Below, piece by piece: positions 36,967 through 48,496 of a stretch of 64,000 nt of DNA (positions are counted from its first letter, which is position 1; the number at the start of each line of letters is the position of its first letter). This stretch comes from Hydractinia symbiolongicarpus (lineage: Eukaryota; Cnidaria; Hydrozoa; Anthoathecata; Hydractiniidae), in NCBI RefSeq assembly GCF_029227915.1, contig NC_079887.1, forward strand, positions 24,487,650-24,551,649, written 5' to 3'. The position numbers and the translations under genes are program-made. Under the pieces are notes generated by a model. That model made no database searches and was not told the DNA's origin. It worked only from the letters and a program-made list of their open reading frames with translations.

Positions 36967-37601
36967 GTGCTAAATATACCAAACTAGGTGCCATATTTTT
37001 ACGGATTCTAATTCGTCAGATTATAAACAGAATGTAATATCATTGGCTCGTGAAAATATTGTGCCCGGAACGAACTGTGGATTAGCTAATACAGACACTG
37101 GTAGCTAGTTTTTCCAAAAACAAACATTTTTCTGTTCATTTATAAGATATTTTCTGCCTGTGCATATGCATGCACATGTCCATTGGTGTGGATGCAAATC
37201 AAAATATTAAGTCGTGCTGCAACTCATCTAAATCCAGACAAGCGCTTCTTGTACAATCATCTATATCACATTCATTTTTGCAGTCAGAACACCTTTCAGA
37301 AATCAAAAATAATTTGCAATTGGGAAATCTCATAATTTCTACACCGGGAAATAATTTCCCTTTCTGTAACTTGACCTTAACTGTATATACAACATTGACA
37401 GATACCATTCTAGCATCATTGTCCAAATAAAATGTGTCACCGGCCCATGGAATATTAATAATATATAGAAGGGACATATGTCCTCAAATCAAATCTTTTT
37501 TTTGCTTTGGTTTTGTTTATATATATATTTTCAAATTTTGATCTTATTATCTGTTGTGGCCAATATTGGAGTACATGTTTTAAGAATTGGAGAAGTCTTA
37601 A

Positions 37602-38145
37602 AACTTATATTCTTTTTAGCAGAACTTTGTTATAATGATATTTAGTATATTTTACAGACCATACCTTATTTTACCGCCAAAAAGAATATTGAAGGAAAAT
37701 TTTCTTTTTTAGAAAATAAAAATTACCCAATTTATCATAAAAATTATTTATTTATAACAAGTTATTTGTTGAAATGTGCACCTGTGAAGTTTTGTATATA
37801 TATTTATTCATGCCCTGTTGGTCTAACGGCATGTAATAATGATCTATTACATCACGCCCCTTGACTGTCTGCGAGTAGCGATGTGCAAATTCCCGAAATT
37901 TTTTCGACCGGTAATAAATGACGGGTTTACAACTAGTGAATAAATATATATACAAAACTTCACAGGTGCACATTTTAACAAATAACTTGTTATAAATAAA
38001 TAATTTTTATGATAAATTGGGTAATTTTTATTTCCTAAAAAAGAAAATTTTCCTTCAATATTCTTTTTGGCGGTAAAATAAGTTATGGTCTGTAAAATAT
38101 ACTAAATATCATTATAACAAAGTTCTGCTAAAAAGAATATAAGTT
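37602..38145. repeat. Near-perfect inverted repeat, 209-bp arms, 126-bp centre
   Basis: The left arm 37602-37810 and right arm 37937-38145 are reverse complements with only three mismatches that I can count. The centre (37811-37936) begins GCCCTGTTGGTCTAACGG, similar to the 5' half of tRNA-Glu, and then has an 8-bp stem ATGTAATA/TATTACAT. A foldback or MITE-type element is likely. The very high arm identity means it is recent or maintained by conversion. Confidence 0.92.
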
Positions 38146-38210
38146 CCTTGTCTGCCTTTGCCGTGCCCTGTTTCCTTGCCTGCCTTTGCCGTGCCCTTTC
38201 CTTGCCGTGC
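38142..38210 (+). repeat. Short tandem duplication, 26-30 bp units
   Basis: The words TTCCTTGCCTGCCTTTGCC and GTGCCCT occur two to three times in a row, just outside the right arm of the inverted repeat. Confidence 0.8.
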
Positions 38211-39042
38211 TTAATGCCTTTGCCTTGGCAACCTCTCCGCAACACTTTCTATACTAGTTACAGAATTCCATTCTCGATGAAAAAAACGTGTAAAAAATGT
38301 TTAAAAAAACGCACAACTAGGATTTAATTTTTAATTTCAAAGTTGTTCCAATATTTACTTACAATATATAGGTCCGTTTTAAGCTTATTGTGTAATAAAA
38401 CAATCGAAAAAGGGGTCCGTTTATTTTATAATCCTTGAGCTAAAACCATTGCCCTAACAGCTACAAAGTCATTAGTAAGAAGTGGTCAACAATGAATAAT
38501 TTTTTGTATATCGGAATATAATAAAATAAAATGCTCATTGCTGGTCACTACTCACTAATATTCATTTCATAGTCATTTATCTAAACATTTACAAAAGTGT
38601 ATTGTTCTATTGCCAGAGATTTGCATTCCTTATTTTCTTTCCGCTTTTAATTAAAGGGAAAAATATAAAAATTTTTAGGTTCAAAGATCAAATACCTCAA
38701 CTCTGATGTCCTTTCTAAATTTTCTTAGAGTAGCTACAATGCTAGTTATATGTGGCAAAATCTATTACATTAATTTCTTGAAGTCCTTAATTACTTTTAA
38801 AAATGAAACACATATTTTGAATTGCTTGACATGTTTCAACAATTCTAATTGCCATGCCAGTTTACAAGGTTTAAAAGTTTGTTGAAAAGATTTACAAGTT
38901 TAAAAGTTATATCGAAGAAGAATAGCGTTAATTACAAAAATTAGAGATCGTTACATAACATGCTAATTACACTAGACAGGTAAAGTTTTGTTAACATACT
39001 TTACCTGTTTAGGTTAGTGTTTTCCCATCCTATATACAAAAC

Positions 39043-39787
39043 TTTAACCTTTACGGTCCGGAGGAGAGAGGGGGGGGGTTGGGGCGCCTCCTCCCTTGAG
39101 GGTTTTTTTTTAATAACTCTTTATTGCTATGTTATATGGATATGAAACTTACTGAGTTCCAATATTTATCTATTAGACACCTGCAAGCCAAATTTTTAGG
39201 TCCCATACCTTTCAAAGGATTTGTTATTTGGTCATTAATCGAAACTACCCCTAAAAATTTCTATGAAATCCTTATAATGGGGAAAATTTAATAACTCCTG
39301 TTAAGATTATCTTTAGAATTTAAAACTTGCAACACACCTTTGCTTTATTAAGAAGAATCATTTTGCACAATTTGAACACGTGATTAATTTTGTCGGATTT
39401 TACCCGAAAATTGGAAAAAACCGAATTTGCGGGTAATTTTTGGCACCTTTTTATGCGATCCACGTAAAAACAGGAAATTATGTTAAGTAACTTTTGTTGA
39501 GCTTTCAGAAACTTCAAACAGAATGCAAAAATTCGCTTTGGAACAAAAGTAATTAAATTATAAGCAGATAGTGTCATTTCTAACAAATTTCAAGATTCTG
39601 ATTACGTCACAGAAAATGTGCTGACGCAAGCAAAAATTTATTGCTGCCATTTTGTTTCTTTTATGACGTAATATAAGTGTGCCAAGTTTGATTCAATTTG
39701 AACAACCCTATAAAAAGTTATTGAGGGGGGCATTCCGCCCCCCGGTCATATTATGTTCGAAAAACCCCGGACCGAATAGGGTTAAAA
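39043..39787. mobile_element. Non-autonomous inverted-repeat element, about 745 bp
   Basis: The ends are TTTAACCTTTACGGTCCGG and the inverse of TTTAACCCTATTCGGTCCGG. Close inside each end lies a G/C block (GAGGGGGGGGG on the left, GAGGGGGGCATTCCGCCCCC on the right). The frame at 39320-39586 on minus has no domain. Confidence 0.75.
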
Positions 39788-39956
39788 CATTGTAACCTGA
39801 TGATGAAAATCAGAATTTTTAAAACATGTTGTTCAAATTAGAAAAATGTGTTTTATTTTTAAAAGTAGTTTTACAATTCGTGCTGCTTAGATCATGCTGC
39901 TGCTTAGATATGGTCCTTATTTATGTTTACGATTTTCTGAAGGACCTAAAATCGTT

Positions 39957-41128
39957 TTTTTTTTTTTTTTTTTATTTCACATTATTTATTGTCGAAAATA
40001 CAATAAAAATAGTCATATTTAAAAAAACTGACTAATTAAAATCGACTTCATGTAACTAACAAATATAAATTAAAAATAATAAATAAACTAAAAAGAATTT
40101 AACCTCAAAAGGTGATCTTATTTCTATATGTATCCTAAATTGTGAATATACAATCTACAAAGACGACACTGACAAGTTAAGCCTTTCCATTTTTTTAAAC
40201 AACTTACAAACGTTGAAATGCATGGCGCTTCTTGAATAGATTTTGGTAGAGTTGCCCATAGCTGCGGTCCTCTGAAGGTTACAGTTTCCAAGCCATATTT
40301 TACAGTTTGTGCTCTACCTCGAAAAAACTCTGAATTAATACGATTCGAGTACCTATTTTTGTTAAGAATAAATACTTCGGACATAATATCAGGATTGGTA
40401 TTATTTTTGACTTTATATAATTCCTTTAATAAAATAATCAAATTACGGTGATGTACACTAACAGTTCCAGTTTTATCCAATAGGTCTTGAAATGAAGAGC
40501 TATAATCATTAGTTATTACACGAAGGGCTCTACTATGGATTCTATTGATGGAATTGTTAGTAGTACGGTTACAAAACATCCAAAGTAAAGGACAGTAACC
40601 AAACTGAGATAAAATAAAAGAATTTAATATGAGATATAATTTTTGTTGATCCATATACGGTGATAATCTAACAAGAGCATTTAATTTATTGCTTGCTTTC
40701 TTGCACAAATCTTTAACGTGTTTGCTAAAAGTCAACATATTATCTATTGTAATACCAAGAAGTTTTTCCTCCGAAGAGCATTGCACAGCTGTTCCATTGA
40801 TATAAACTTGTAGAAAACATTGTCTGTTGCTACCGAAAAACATAAAATGACACTTCCTTTCATTCAGTTGTAAGCAGTTTAACCTAAACCATGTTGAGAC
40901 AGTTCTCATCTCATTTTCAAGCTCGTACAAAATATTTTCCTCAGAGTTTCCTATAACATAAATCGTGTTATCGTCAGCATAATTGCATATATCGCTGGTG
41001 ACAAAAGATAAAAAATCATTCAAAAAGATGTTGAAAAGGAGAGGTCCTAGCACAGATCCTTGAGGGACACCGAAAGTCATTTCAAGCCATTCGCTAAAAG
41101 AGTTTGCCAGTCTGATACGTTGCTTTCG
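39957..41128 (-). mobile_element. 5'-truncated LINE (non-LTR retrotransposon) with poly(A)
   Basis: On minus, an open frame runs from about 41128 to the stop at 40124. It is followed by about 150 bp of 3' sequence with AATAAA-like signals and a poly(A) run (poly-T on plus, 39957-39973). The upstream LINE parts (endonuclease, N-terminal reverse transcriptase) are absent, as is usual for truncated insertions. Confidence 0.9.
40124..41128 (-). pseudogene. Reverse transcriptase C-terminal half of a LINE
   Basis: About 334 codons are open. Near the start FSEWLEMTFGVPQGSVLGPL is the RT motif 3-4 region. YADDNT carries the catalytic YADD aspartates. LLGITIDNML and RALRVITNDYSS mark the thumb, and WATLPKSI and CRLCRLYIHNLGYI mark the typical C-terminus of CR1/Rex-like LINEs. 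TAA lies just upstream in frame, so no start exists. The protein would copy LINE RNA at nicked target DNA. Without the endonuclease and the first half of the polymerase it cannot act alone. Confidence 0.9.
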
Positions 41129-41291
41129 TTATCGTTCGATATGTTGAAAAAACCTTCGTATTTATAAGAGTTCTCATCCAATGCACAGCAGAAATTTTTA
41201 GAAGCACGTAATACATGAAATATGTGAATAATATTTTTGTTTGAATTCGTGAATAAATAAAAACATGTTAACTATCTAACATTAAGACTTA

Positions 41292-41532
41292 ATTATTATT
41301 ATTATTATTCCAAATATTTATACAGGATATAATCACTCACTGTTATCAACGTGAGTCCTGTATTCTGATTATATACATTAGGTATACACCAACATTGCCT
41401 ACCCAATTTCCCTCATATGGCATGTGTTGACCCGTAGCTGTTGTAAAGACACTTGCTAAACATGCTCGCGCTGTGAACCGAACCACGGTCCTTGTGATTA
41501 CGAAGCGAAGCCCATAACTACAAGACCACAGT
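41292..41532 (-). mobile_element. tRNA-derived SINE, copy 2
   Basis: Read on minus it has GTGGTCTTGTAGTTATGGGC, a B-box GGTTCGGTTC and a body matching copy 1 (14083-14361) over nearly its full length, including GTTTAGCAAGTGTCTTTAC and CATATGAGGGAAA. It ends in an (AAT)n tail (41292-41311 on plus). It sits just upstream of the ricin-like gene. Confidence 0.85.
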
Positions 41533-41566
41533 TCATTTAGCTAACATGCTTGCCTTATTCGTTTAG

Positions 41567-42406
41567 ATGATGCCAGATGTAAACCAGACATATTTTATAT
41601 TCAACAAACGCTTCAATGGAAGAATTAACATCTCTGACAATGTAGAAAGATTGTATTTGACGCAACGCAGGGTGTGGGAAGCAACAGATCTGTGGTTTTT
41701 AGAAGCGGAACCAAAACATCCGGGATTCTTTTATTTGAAAAGTTTACACGAAGGATATCGAATAACAAAAGGCGGGAGAGGAGATGATGTGCTCTCTTCA
41801 TTTCGCGGTAATTACTTCGATGATCAACTTTGGAGATTCCAAAAAGAGGGTGAATACTATAGACTCTTCAACTTCTATTATCCCGACGCTCAGCTAGCAC
41901 AACCCGACGATGATACCACACATGTACATGCCTTCAGCCATGGAAGTGACGAAAATCGACTGTGGAAATTTGTACCACGCTATGTTGCTTCCATTGAGAC
42001 GCGAGTACTTTGGAGCTGTGATAACCGAAAAGGCTCAGAGGCATTCCAGCAAACGATTGAAATTACAAAAGGTATTAAAATGCTCAACTGTTCCTCCATC
42101 CGTGCGCCAGAAAACGTTCGGAAATCATTGAAAATAGCGCTTATGAAGGAGTTAGGAAAGTTGGGTAAATCCGGAAGTGAAATGGAAAAGGAATTTACTT
42201 CCGAAATAAATAATTCAACTTTAAAATCTGAAGAACAAGATCGTCAAAGGAATAGCGTTACCTTATCTGCCCCCGCTGGTAAAAAGTACCAAGTAATTCA
42301 AAATGTATGCACCTTTAAAAGTGTTAATACTTTTGAAGATTGCGAAATTTCAACTGGGTTGCTCATTGAAGAGAGTGACAATGACTTGGAATACCGGTTT
42401 TCATAA
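41567..42406 (+). CDS. Ricin-B-like N-terminal domain protein, possibly pore-forming (279 aa)
   Basis: A single open frame. The first ATG directly follows TTCGTTTAG, so it may be a 3' exon whose 5' exon is untranslated or unseen. Residues 1 to about 140 resemble a beta-trefoil lectin, with repeated W/F-rich turns such as DQLWRFQKEGEYYRLFNF and DENRLWKF. Residues 140-279 contain ETRVLWSCDNRKGSEAFQQT and a polar, amphipathic strand region, then SVTLSAPAGKKYQVIQNV. This resembles, weakly, the pore-forming half of aerolysin-like proteins, which in cnidarians occur in venom and digestion. I see no signal peptide at the start. The lectin part is moderately sure, the pore-forming part is a guess. 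Confidence 0.6.
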   Translation: MMPDVNQTYFIFNKRFNGRINISDNVERLYLTQRRVWEATDLWFLEAEPKHPGFFYLKSLHEGYRITKGGRGDDVLSSFRGNYFDDQLWRFQKEGEYYRLFNFYYPDAQLAQPDDDTTHVHAFSHGSDENRLWKFVPRYVASIETRVLWSCDNRKGSEAFQQTIEITKGIKMLNCSSIRAPENVRKSLKIALMKELGKLGKSGSEMEKEFTSEINNSTLKSEEQDRQRNSVTLSAPAGKKYQVIQNVCTFKSVNTFEDCEISTGLLIEESDNDLEYRFS

Positions 42407-43864
42407 TGGCAATCACAGTCATTGTTAAAAAAATTAAACGTTGTGTAATACATGCTTTTATAGAATAACATCGGCAGTTCTGTTTAAAATGATTTTTTAT
42501 TGATGTGCTGAAAATGACATTTGTAAACTTTAAAAAAAAGTTGAAACTCTTGCTTGTGATTTCATTTTAATTTTTATTATTTCTCTTCTCTATTTTTAAT
42601 ATAAAAAAGTCATGCAAACAAAAGAACAAAATATTTTTGCGGTTTTGTCATCGACTGCCTGAAAGCGGCCCATCAGCGGTGAAGGGACTGAAATGTCGAC
42701 TCGCTGCAAACATCTACCATTTTTAAAATGAGTGGCGAAGAATGACGAAGTTAATTAATTCCATAAAAAGAAGCATTATCTCTATTTACTCACGCGTACG
42801 CTTGGTCAGATGGAAAAGCGTGTGCAGTCACTCCTTTGGTCCTTTTATTTTGAGATACAGGTTTTGGTTATCCAAGTTCAACAAAAAGTAAGTTCTTTCC
42901 TTTCCAATGTTTCTATTTCGTTTTTATTTAAGCACGGTATAATTGTTGAGCATGAAGGCTTGGATTAGCGGAAAACTTAGCAACAGTTACACCTCGTATT
43001 TCATGATAAAAGGAAAGAAAAAGTTGAAAATGACACTTGTTCCGAATACCGTGTTAGAAATACCCGGTGTATTTTTGTTGCGTAATTGACAGTTTTATTG
43101 AGATTATTGTTTCTCTATGCTGTATACCTAAAATTAAGAACTGTTGCAGAAAAAAATCTTTCTCCATTTATTAGAATTGTATATGCTGCACGTCAGAGCT
43201 ATAGAATGCATTCGTCTGCTTGTATTTCATCCATAAATTTTATTTAATGCATTTGTCTGCTTGTATTTCATCCATAAATTTTATTTATGAGATAATGGCA
43301 TACCATGTTAGATTGCCTGTTTGGAATTATTCTCTAAATAAGTACTCTTCCTTTGTTTTCCGGGACAGTAATGCTCAATTCTCAGAAATTTTCCAGAAAA
43401 AAGTGTGTTAAAGTTCTCTAATGAACTGGAAAAGGCTATGTTTTTGCCTGTCTGTTCTTTCGAAGTTATCTGTGAAGCATGTGGAGATCACTGTAAAGGT
43501 TCTGTAAATTCGTTTATTCAATATGCGCTCAGCAGGACAAGCACCAGAAAACTTAATCGAAAATTGGCCAGCACATTTAGTATCACAGAATAATGATGAG
43601 AAAGTAATGAGATTACATGTAATGTATGCGAACAAAGGTTGAATGTTGCAGCTGTTCTGTTTGTAGAATTTTCTCTTTCATTGATGAATTTGGTTACTAT
43701 ACCAGAAGAAATTACAGTAAGCTGTATAGTGTATGAGTTGAAAAGTGTTATTAGGAATAAGAGTTACCAATTTACTTTGCTGTTGAATTGAATCTATATT
43801 GATGATTTAAGGCGTAATCCAAATAGTTTTGCAACGTTCGCTGACGTGTGTTGCCTGGGTGTTT

Positions 43865-43865
<1 letters not shown>
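42407..43865. other. AT-rich intergenic stretch
   Basis: No exon was recognised. A direct duplication of about 39 bp occurs at 43210-43288 (words ATTCGTCTGCTTGTATTTCA and ATTTGTCTGCTTGTATTTCA). The frames at 43405-43593 (plus) and 43408-43635 (minus) have no domain. Confidence 0.5.

Positions 43866-43914
<49 letters not shown>
43866..43914 (+). repeat. (GTT)n microsatellite
   Basis: An uninterrupted run of about 16 GTT trinucleotides. Confidence 0.95.
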
Positions 43915-43915
<1 letters not shown>

Positions 43916-44261
43916 TACCATGAGCAGCAGTTCAAATAACAGTTATGTCTTGAAGCTCATGTAGAAGCTTGTGTGAGTGGCCATCACAATAATGTGAAAG
44001 CTAGTTTTGTATCTCAGAGTACATCATGTAAAAATGGTCTAGATAGTCCAATAATGAACAAAAATAATTATTTATTCAGTTTCAAAAAATGTGAAACAAC
44101 TGAGAAGAGCAAAGCGAAAAAACGTAGTTCAAAATACTTGATTTTTTTGAAATCATGGCCAGGACTATGCTTGCTGTGGGCCTGAAGATTTATCTGGATC
44201 TCAAAATAGCAAATAAAACAAAAATCATGTCAAAAAAAATCACTTCGTTTCTTTTCAAATA

Positions 44262-44934
44262 TTGATGATTTTAAAAGTTTTGAATATTTTACCATCAACC
44301 AAGATTCCATCCGAGGCTTTGGACTTGATAGAAAAGTTTCATAGAAATATAAAAAAAATTAAAAATGGACAATGTTGTATTTGTAAGGAGGCGTGGGCAG
44401 ATAATAAAGGGAATTGTTGTACAAGGTGCAAATTTAACAAAGTAAACCCAAAAAAAATCAGGGTTAAAAGCAATATGATACCTTCACCTGTGCCAGAACA
44501 GTTGACTGGTTTAACTCAGATGGAAGAAATGTTAATATCCAGGGCGTTTCCAGTGATGAATGTTTACTGCAAGCCTTTTTTTACTTTTGCTAATAATATA
44601 TCCTGGATCAGGCCTTCAATTTCATCAAAAAAATGTTCTAGGCTCTTTTCACCAAGCTTATTTTAGACTTGGTGAAAGTAGTAGTATACGATGTGCCTGT
44701 AATGCACTCTATTCAATATGTTTTTCTTCAGTTAAAAAGGTTTTAGTTTGGATATCGTTTGATTTCGATTATGTATTAGAAAAAGGAGCGGAATATTTTA
44801 AAAGATTAGGTAAATCCTGTGCATTACTTGATGCCTTCTAGTGTACTAATTGAAAGAAGAAATATTGAGATTGAAAATTTATCACGTCTTTACGGATTGA
44901 TGGGGCAAAAAGATATTTACGATGTCATCTTGTA
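44262..44934 (+). pseudogene. Helitron-like protein fragment plus cysteine-protease-like fragment
   Basis: The frame 44262-44666 encodes [20 protein letters not shown] and [20 protein letters not shown], then FPVMNVYC. This order (CxxC pairs, then the LT-x-EE-LI-x-R-x-P motif) is the DUF6570-like N-terminal part of Helitron-type proteins. After YCKP the similarity stops. A shifted frame (44560-44841) has SIRCACNALYSICFSSVKK, resembling the Cys box of viral-type C76 protease-like modules known in large mobile elements. A third frame (44819 on) has SVLIERRNIEIENLSRLYG and runs into the satellite. At least two frame changes make it a pseudogene. Confidence 0.6.
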
Positions 44935-47163
44935 TCCACTAAATTTTCATTTCTACTCATTAATTTTTCATTATTGCTCACTAAATTTTCATTTCTACTC
45001 ACTAAAGTTTCATTTCTACTCACTAAATTTTCATTTCTACTCACTAAATTTTCATTTTTACTCACTAAATTTTCATTTCTACCCACTAAACTTTCATTTC
45101 TACTTACTAAATTTTCATTTCCACTCACTAAATTTTCATTTCTACTCACTAAATTTTCATTTCTACGCACTAAACTTTCATTTCTACTTACTAAATTTTC
45201 ATTTCTACTCACTAAATTTTCATTTCCACTCACTAAATTTTCATTTCTACTCACTAAATTTTCATTTTTACTCACTAAATTTTCATTTCTACCCAATAAA
45301 CTTTCATTTCTACTTACTAAATTTTCATTTCCACTCACTAAATTTTCATTTCTACTCACTAAATATTCATTTCTACGCACTAAACTTTCATTTCTACTTA
45401 CTAAATTTTCATTTCTACTCACTAAATTTTCATTTCCACTCACTAAATTTTCATTTCTACTCACTAAATTTTCATTTCTACGCACTAAACTTTCATTTCT
45501 ACTCACTAAATATTCATTTCTACTCACTAAATTTTCATTTCTACGCACTAAATTTTCATTTCTACTCACTAAATATTCATTTCTACTCACTAAATTTTCA
45601 TTTCTACTCACTAAATATTCATTCTACTCACTAAATATTCATTTCTACTCACTAAATTTTCATTTCTACGCACTAAGTTTTCATTTCTACTCACTAAATT
45701 GTCATTTCTACTCACTAAATTTTCATTTCTACTCACTGAATATTCATTTCTACTCACTAAATATTCATTTGTACTCACTAAATTTTCATTTCTACTCACT
45801 AAATATTCATTTCTACTCACTAAATATTCATTTCTACACTAAATTTTCATTTTTACTCACTAAATATTCATTTCTACTCACTAAATATTCATTTCTACTC
45901 ACTAAATATTCATTTCTACTCACTAAATATTCATTTCTACTCACTAAATTTTCATTTCTACTCACTAAATATTCATTTCTACTCACTAAATTTTCATTTC
46001 TACTCACTAAATTTTCATTTTTACTCACTAAATATTCATTTCTACTCACTAAATTTTCAATTCTACTCACAAAATTTTTTTTTCTACTCACTAAATTTTT
46101 ATTTCTACTCACTAAATTTTTATTTCGACTCCCTAAATTTTCATTTCTACTCACTAAATATTCATTTCTATTCACTAAATATTCATTTCTACTCACTAAA
46201 TATTGATTTCTATTCACTAAATTTTCATTTCTACTCACTAAATTTTCATTTCTACTCATTAATTTTTCATTTTTGCTCACTAAATTTTCATTTCTACTCA
46301 CTGAATATTCATTTCTACTCACTAAATTTTCATTTCTACTCACTAAATTTTCATTTCTACTCACTAAATTTTGATTTCTACTCACTAAATATTCATTTCT
46401 ACTCACTAAATTTTCATTTCTACTCACTAAATATTCATTTCTACTCACTAAATTTTCATTTCTACTCACTAAATATTCATTTCTACTCACTAAATATTCA
46501 TTTCTACTCACTAAATTTTCATTTCTACTCACTAAATATTCATTTCTACTCACTAAATATTCATTTCTACTCACTAAATTTTCATTTCTACTCACTAAAT
46601 ATTCATTTCTACTCACTAAATATTCATTTCTACTCACTAAATTTTCATTTCTACTCACTAAATATTCATTTCTACTCACTAAATTTTCATTTCTACTCAC
46701 TAAATATTCATTTCTACTCACTAAATTTTCATTTCTACTCACTAAATATTCATTTCTACTCACCAAATTTTCATTTCTACTCACTAAATATTCATTTCTA
46801 CTCACTAAATATTCATTTCTACTCACTAAATATTCATTTCTACTCACTAAATATTCATTTCTACGCACTAAATTTTCATTTCTACTCACTAAATATTCAT
46901 TTCTACTCACTAAATTTTCATTTCTACTCACTAAATATTCATTTGTACTCACTAAATTTTCATTTCTACTCACTAAATATTCATTTCTACTCACTAAATA
47001 TTCATTTCTACTCACTAAATTTTCATTTTTACTCACTAAATATTCATTTCTACTCACTAAATATTCATTTCTACTCACTAAATATTCATTTCTACTCACT
47101 AAATATTCATTTCTACTCACTAAATTTTCATTTCTACTCACTAAATATTCATTTCTACTCACT
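44935..47163. repeat. Satellite of about 106 units of 21 bp
   Basis: The unit is TTCATTTCTACTCACTAAAT plus one A or T. Because 21 is a multiple of three and the unit has no stop in several frames, long open frames arise on both strands (plus: 271 and 410 codons; minus: 228, 69 and 442 codons, reading VSRNENL/VSRNEYL). The left third (to about 45600) has more variants (CCCACT, CGCACT, AAACTTT), whose order repeats about every 210 bp. The right part is nearly a two-letter string of AAATTTT and AAATATT units. It joins a Helitron-like fragment to a transposase remnant. Confidence 0.95.
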
Positions 47164-47165
47164 AT

Positions 47166-48130
47166 ATGTTAAGAGAAGAGCTTTCTGGAAGTGGAGCATC
47201 GTTGGGATATCACAGAGTGCATAAGAGTTTATTGTCCAAAGGTATAATTTGTCGAAGAAAAGATGTTCGGAAAACTTTGAAAACTTTGGATTCCGTAGGC
47301 GTTGAGAACCGTAAGCATAAACGATTGCACCGTCGTAGATATCGTACACTTGGGCCTAACTGTGTGGCACATAGATGGACATGATAAGTTGAAGCCTTTT
47401 GGCTTCAGTACACATGGATGCATCGAGGGATTTTCGAGGAGGTTAATTTGGTTAAAAGTTGGGTCTGGTAGCAAGCTTCCCGAAGTTATTGCTGCCCATT
47501 ATTTCGAGTCTGTAGCTAATTTAGGGGGCATTCCTTGCCTAATCAAGGCTGATGACGGACCGAACATGCTTTAATCCAAACAATTCATGTTTTCTTACGT
47601 TCTAATGCTCTTTCTAATGAGGATGACAGGACCATAACGAAATCTTTTAGTATTACAAAATCTCCCAGAAATCAAGGAATTGAATCGTATTGGGTAATGT
47701 TACACTGTGACAGAATTGGATGTTGGAGACATTTTTTACAAGACATGAGCGACTTGGACATTCTTAATATATCCAATCCTGTGATTTTAGGTTGTGTGAG
47801 ATATTGTTTTATGGCATTAATTCGAAAAGACTTGGATTCTATTGTTAACAATGGAATGCGCGTATTTTTTCTAGATGGTGGTGGTCCACGCGGGAGAACA
47901 AAACTGCATGTCTTTTCTTCCTCATTTATGTAAACCACATAGTTACTTACAAGCGGTTGACAAAGAGGACATTGACTAGTTTTCCAATTTAGTTGAAAAT
48001 GAAGCATGCGATTTCTCTGTCGAATTTTAAGAATTTGCGGAGTTTTTTATGAGACAAGATGCACCGAGTGAACCAACAACACCCGAAGAGGCTCTTAATC
48101 TTTACGTTTACATATTGGAAAAAATTAAAT
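47166..48130 (+). pseudogene. Integrase-like (DDE) transposase remnant
   Basis: Frame pieces in order: LREELSGSGASLGYHRVHKS (N-terminal HTH region) to HRRRYRTLGPN at about 47355. After a frame change comes TVWHIDGHDKLKPFGFSTHG with GFSRRLIWL (first catalytic D in HIDGHDK). Then LGGIPCLIKADDGPNM (second D). The frame then changes to NQGIESYWVMLHCDRIGCWR (E of DDE in IESYW) and DLDSIVNNGMR. The PEEALNLYVYILEKI end is at about 48120. The WHIDG-x-DKL ... NQRIE-x-W order is that of the integrase-like transposases common in cnidarian and fish genomes. The 5' end abuts the satellite. Confidence 0.8.
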
Positions 48131-48496
48131 CCTGAAAATCCTGAAAATGCCAGCTCATGTGAGTATTACGAAGGATATGCACAAGTTGTGTTAGATGTAT
48201 TAGACTACCATACCATACAAAAAATACTACTCCAGGGACTTCAAGCAATAAGGAAACCCATATATGCAGTAGAAAAGATTTTAAAAGAAAGAAAGGCCAG
48301 CTTTCAAACAAAAAAATACCCTTGGGGTAAAAAAGAATGAGCAAAATTACCACAAATATATGGACTAACGCAGTCTGTTCAGACTAAAGAAAATATAAAG
48401 CAAAAAAGTTTTTCTTTTGCTTAAAAACTTAAAAAAAGTGCAACAAAATGTAACAGTCAAAAAGAAAGTTTCTTAAAATAAATTGTCAATCAGTTC

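Larger units (their letters stand above)
31269..39042. other. Gene-poor region of repeats
   Basis: No host gene was recognised in nearly 8 kb. It contains CTAGT-family copies (31831-31991, 32156-32283), a TA-flanked MITE (32833-33428), two further inverted-repeat elements (35044-35759, 36482-36966), a long near-perfect inverted repeat (37602-38145) and a tandem duplication (38142-38210). The stretch 33430-34700 shows nothing but AT-rich sequence. At 34745-34812 there is a GC-rich CGGAG/GCGCGCC-containing hairpin segment. Confidence 0.6.

Noticed and set aside
37170-37477. Overlapping frames of 86 (plus) and 92 (minus) codons
   Set aside because: No domain, splice or polyadenylation context. 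The minus frame's Cys pairs (CSDCKNECDIDDC) are not a known finger.
37811-37936. Functional tRNA-Glu gene in the centre of the inverted repeat
   Set aside because: Only the first 17-18 bases and one stem fit; there is no matching B-box or 3' acceptor half.
44819-47162. Five long open frames (up to 442 codons) on both strands
   Set aside because: They are by-products of a 21-bp satellite whose unit has no stop in several frames. They have no start context, splice sites or non-repeat sequence.
44935-47163. CRISPR-like array
   Set aside because: Units are contiguous with no unique spacers, and the window is clearly eukaryotic.
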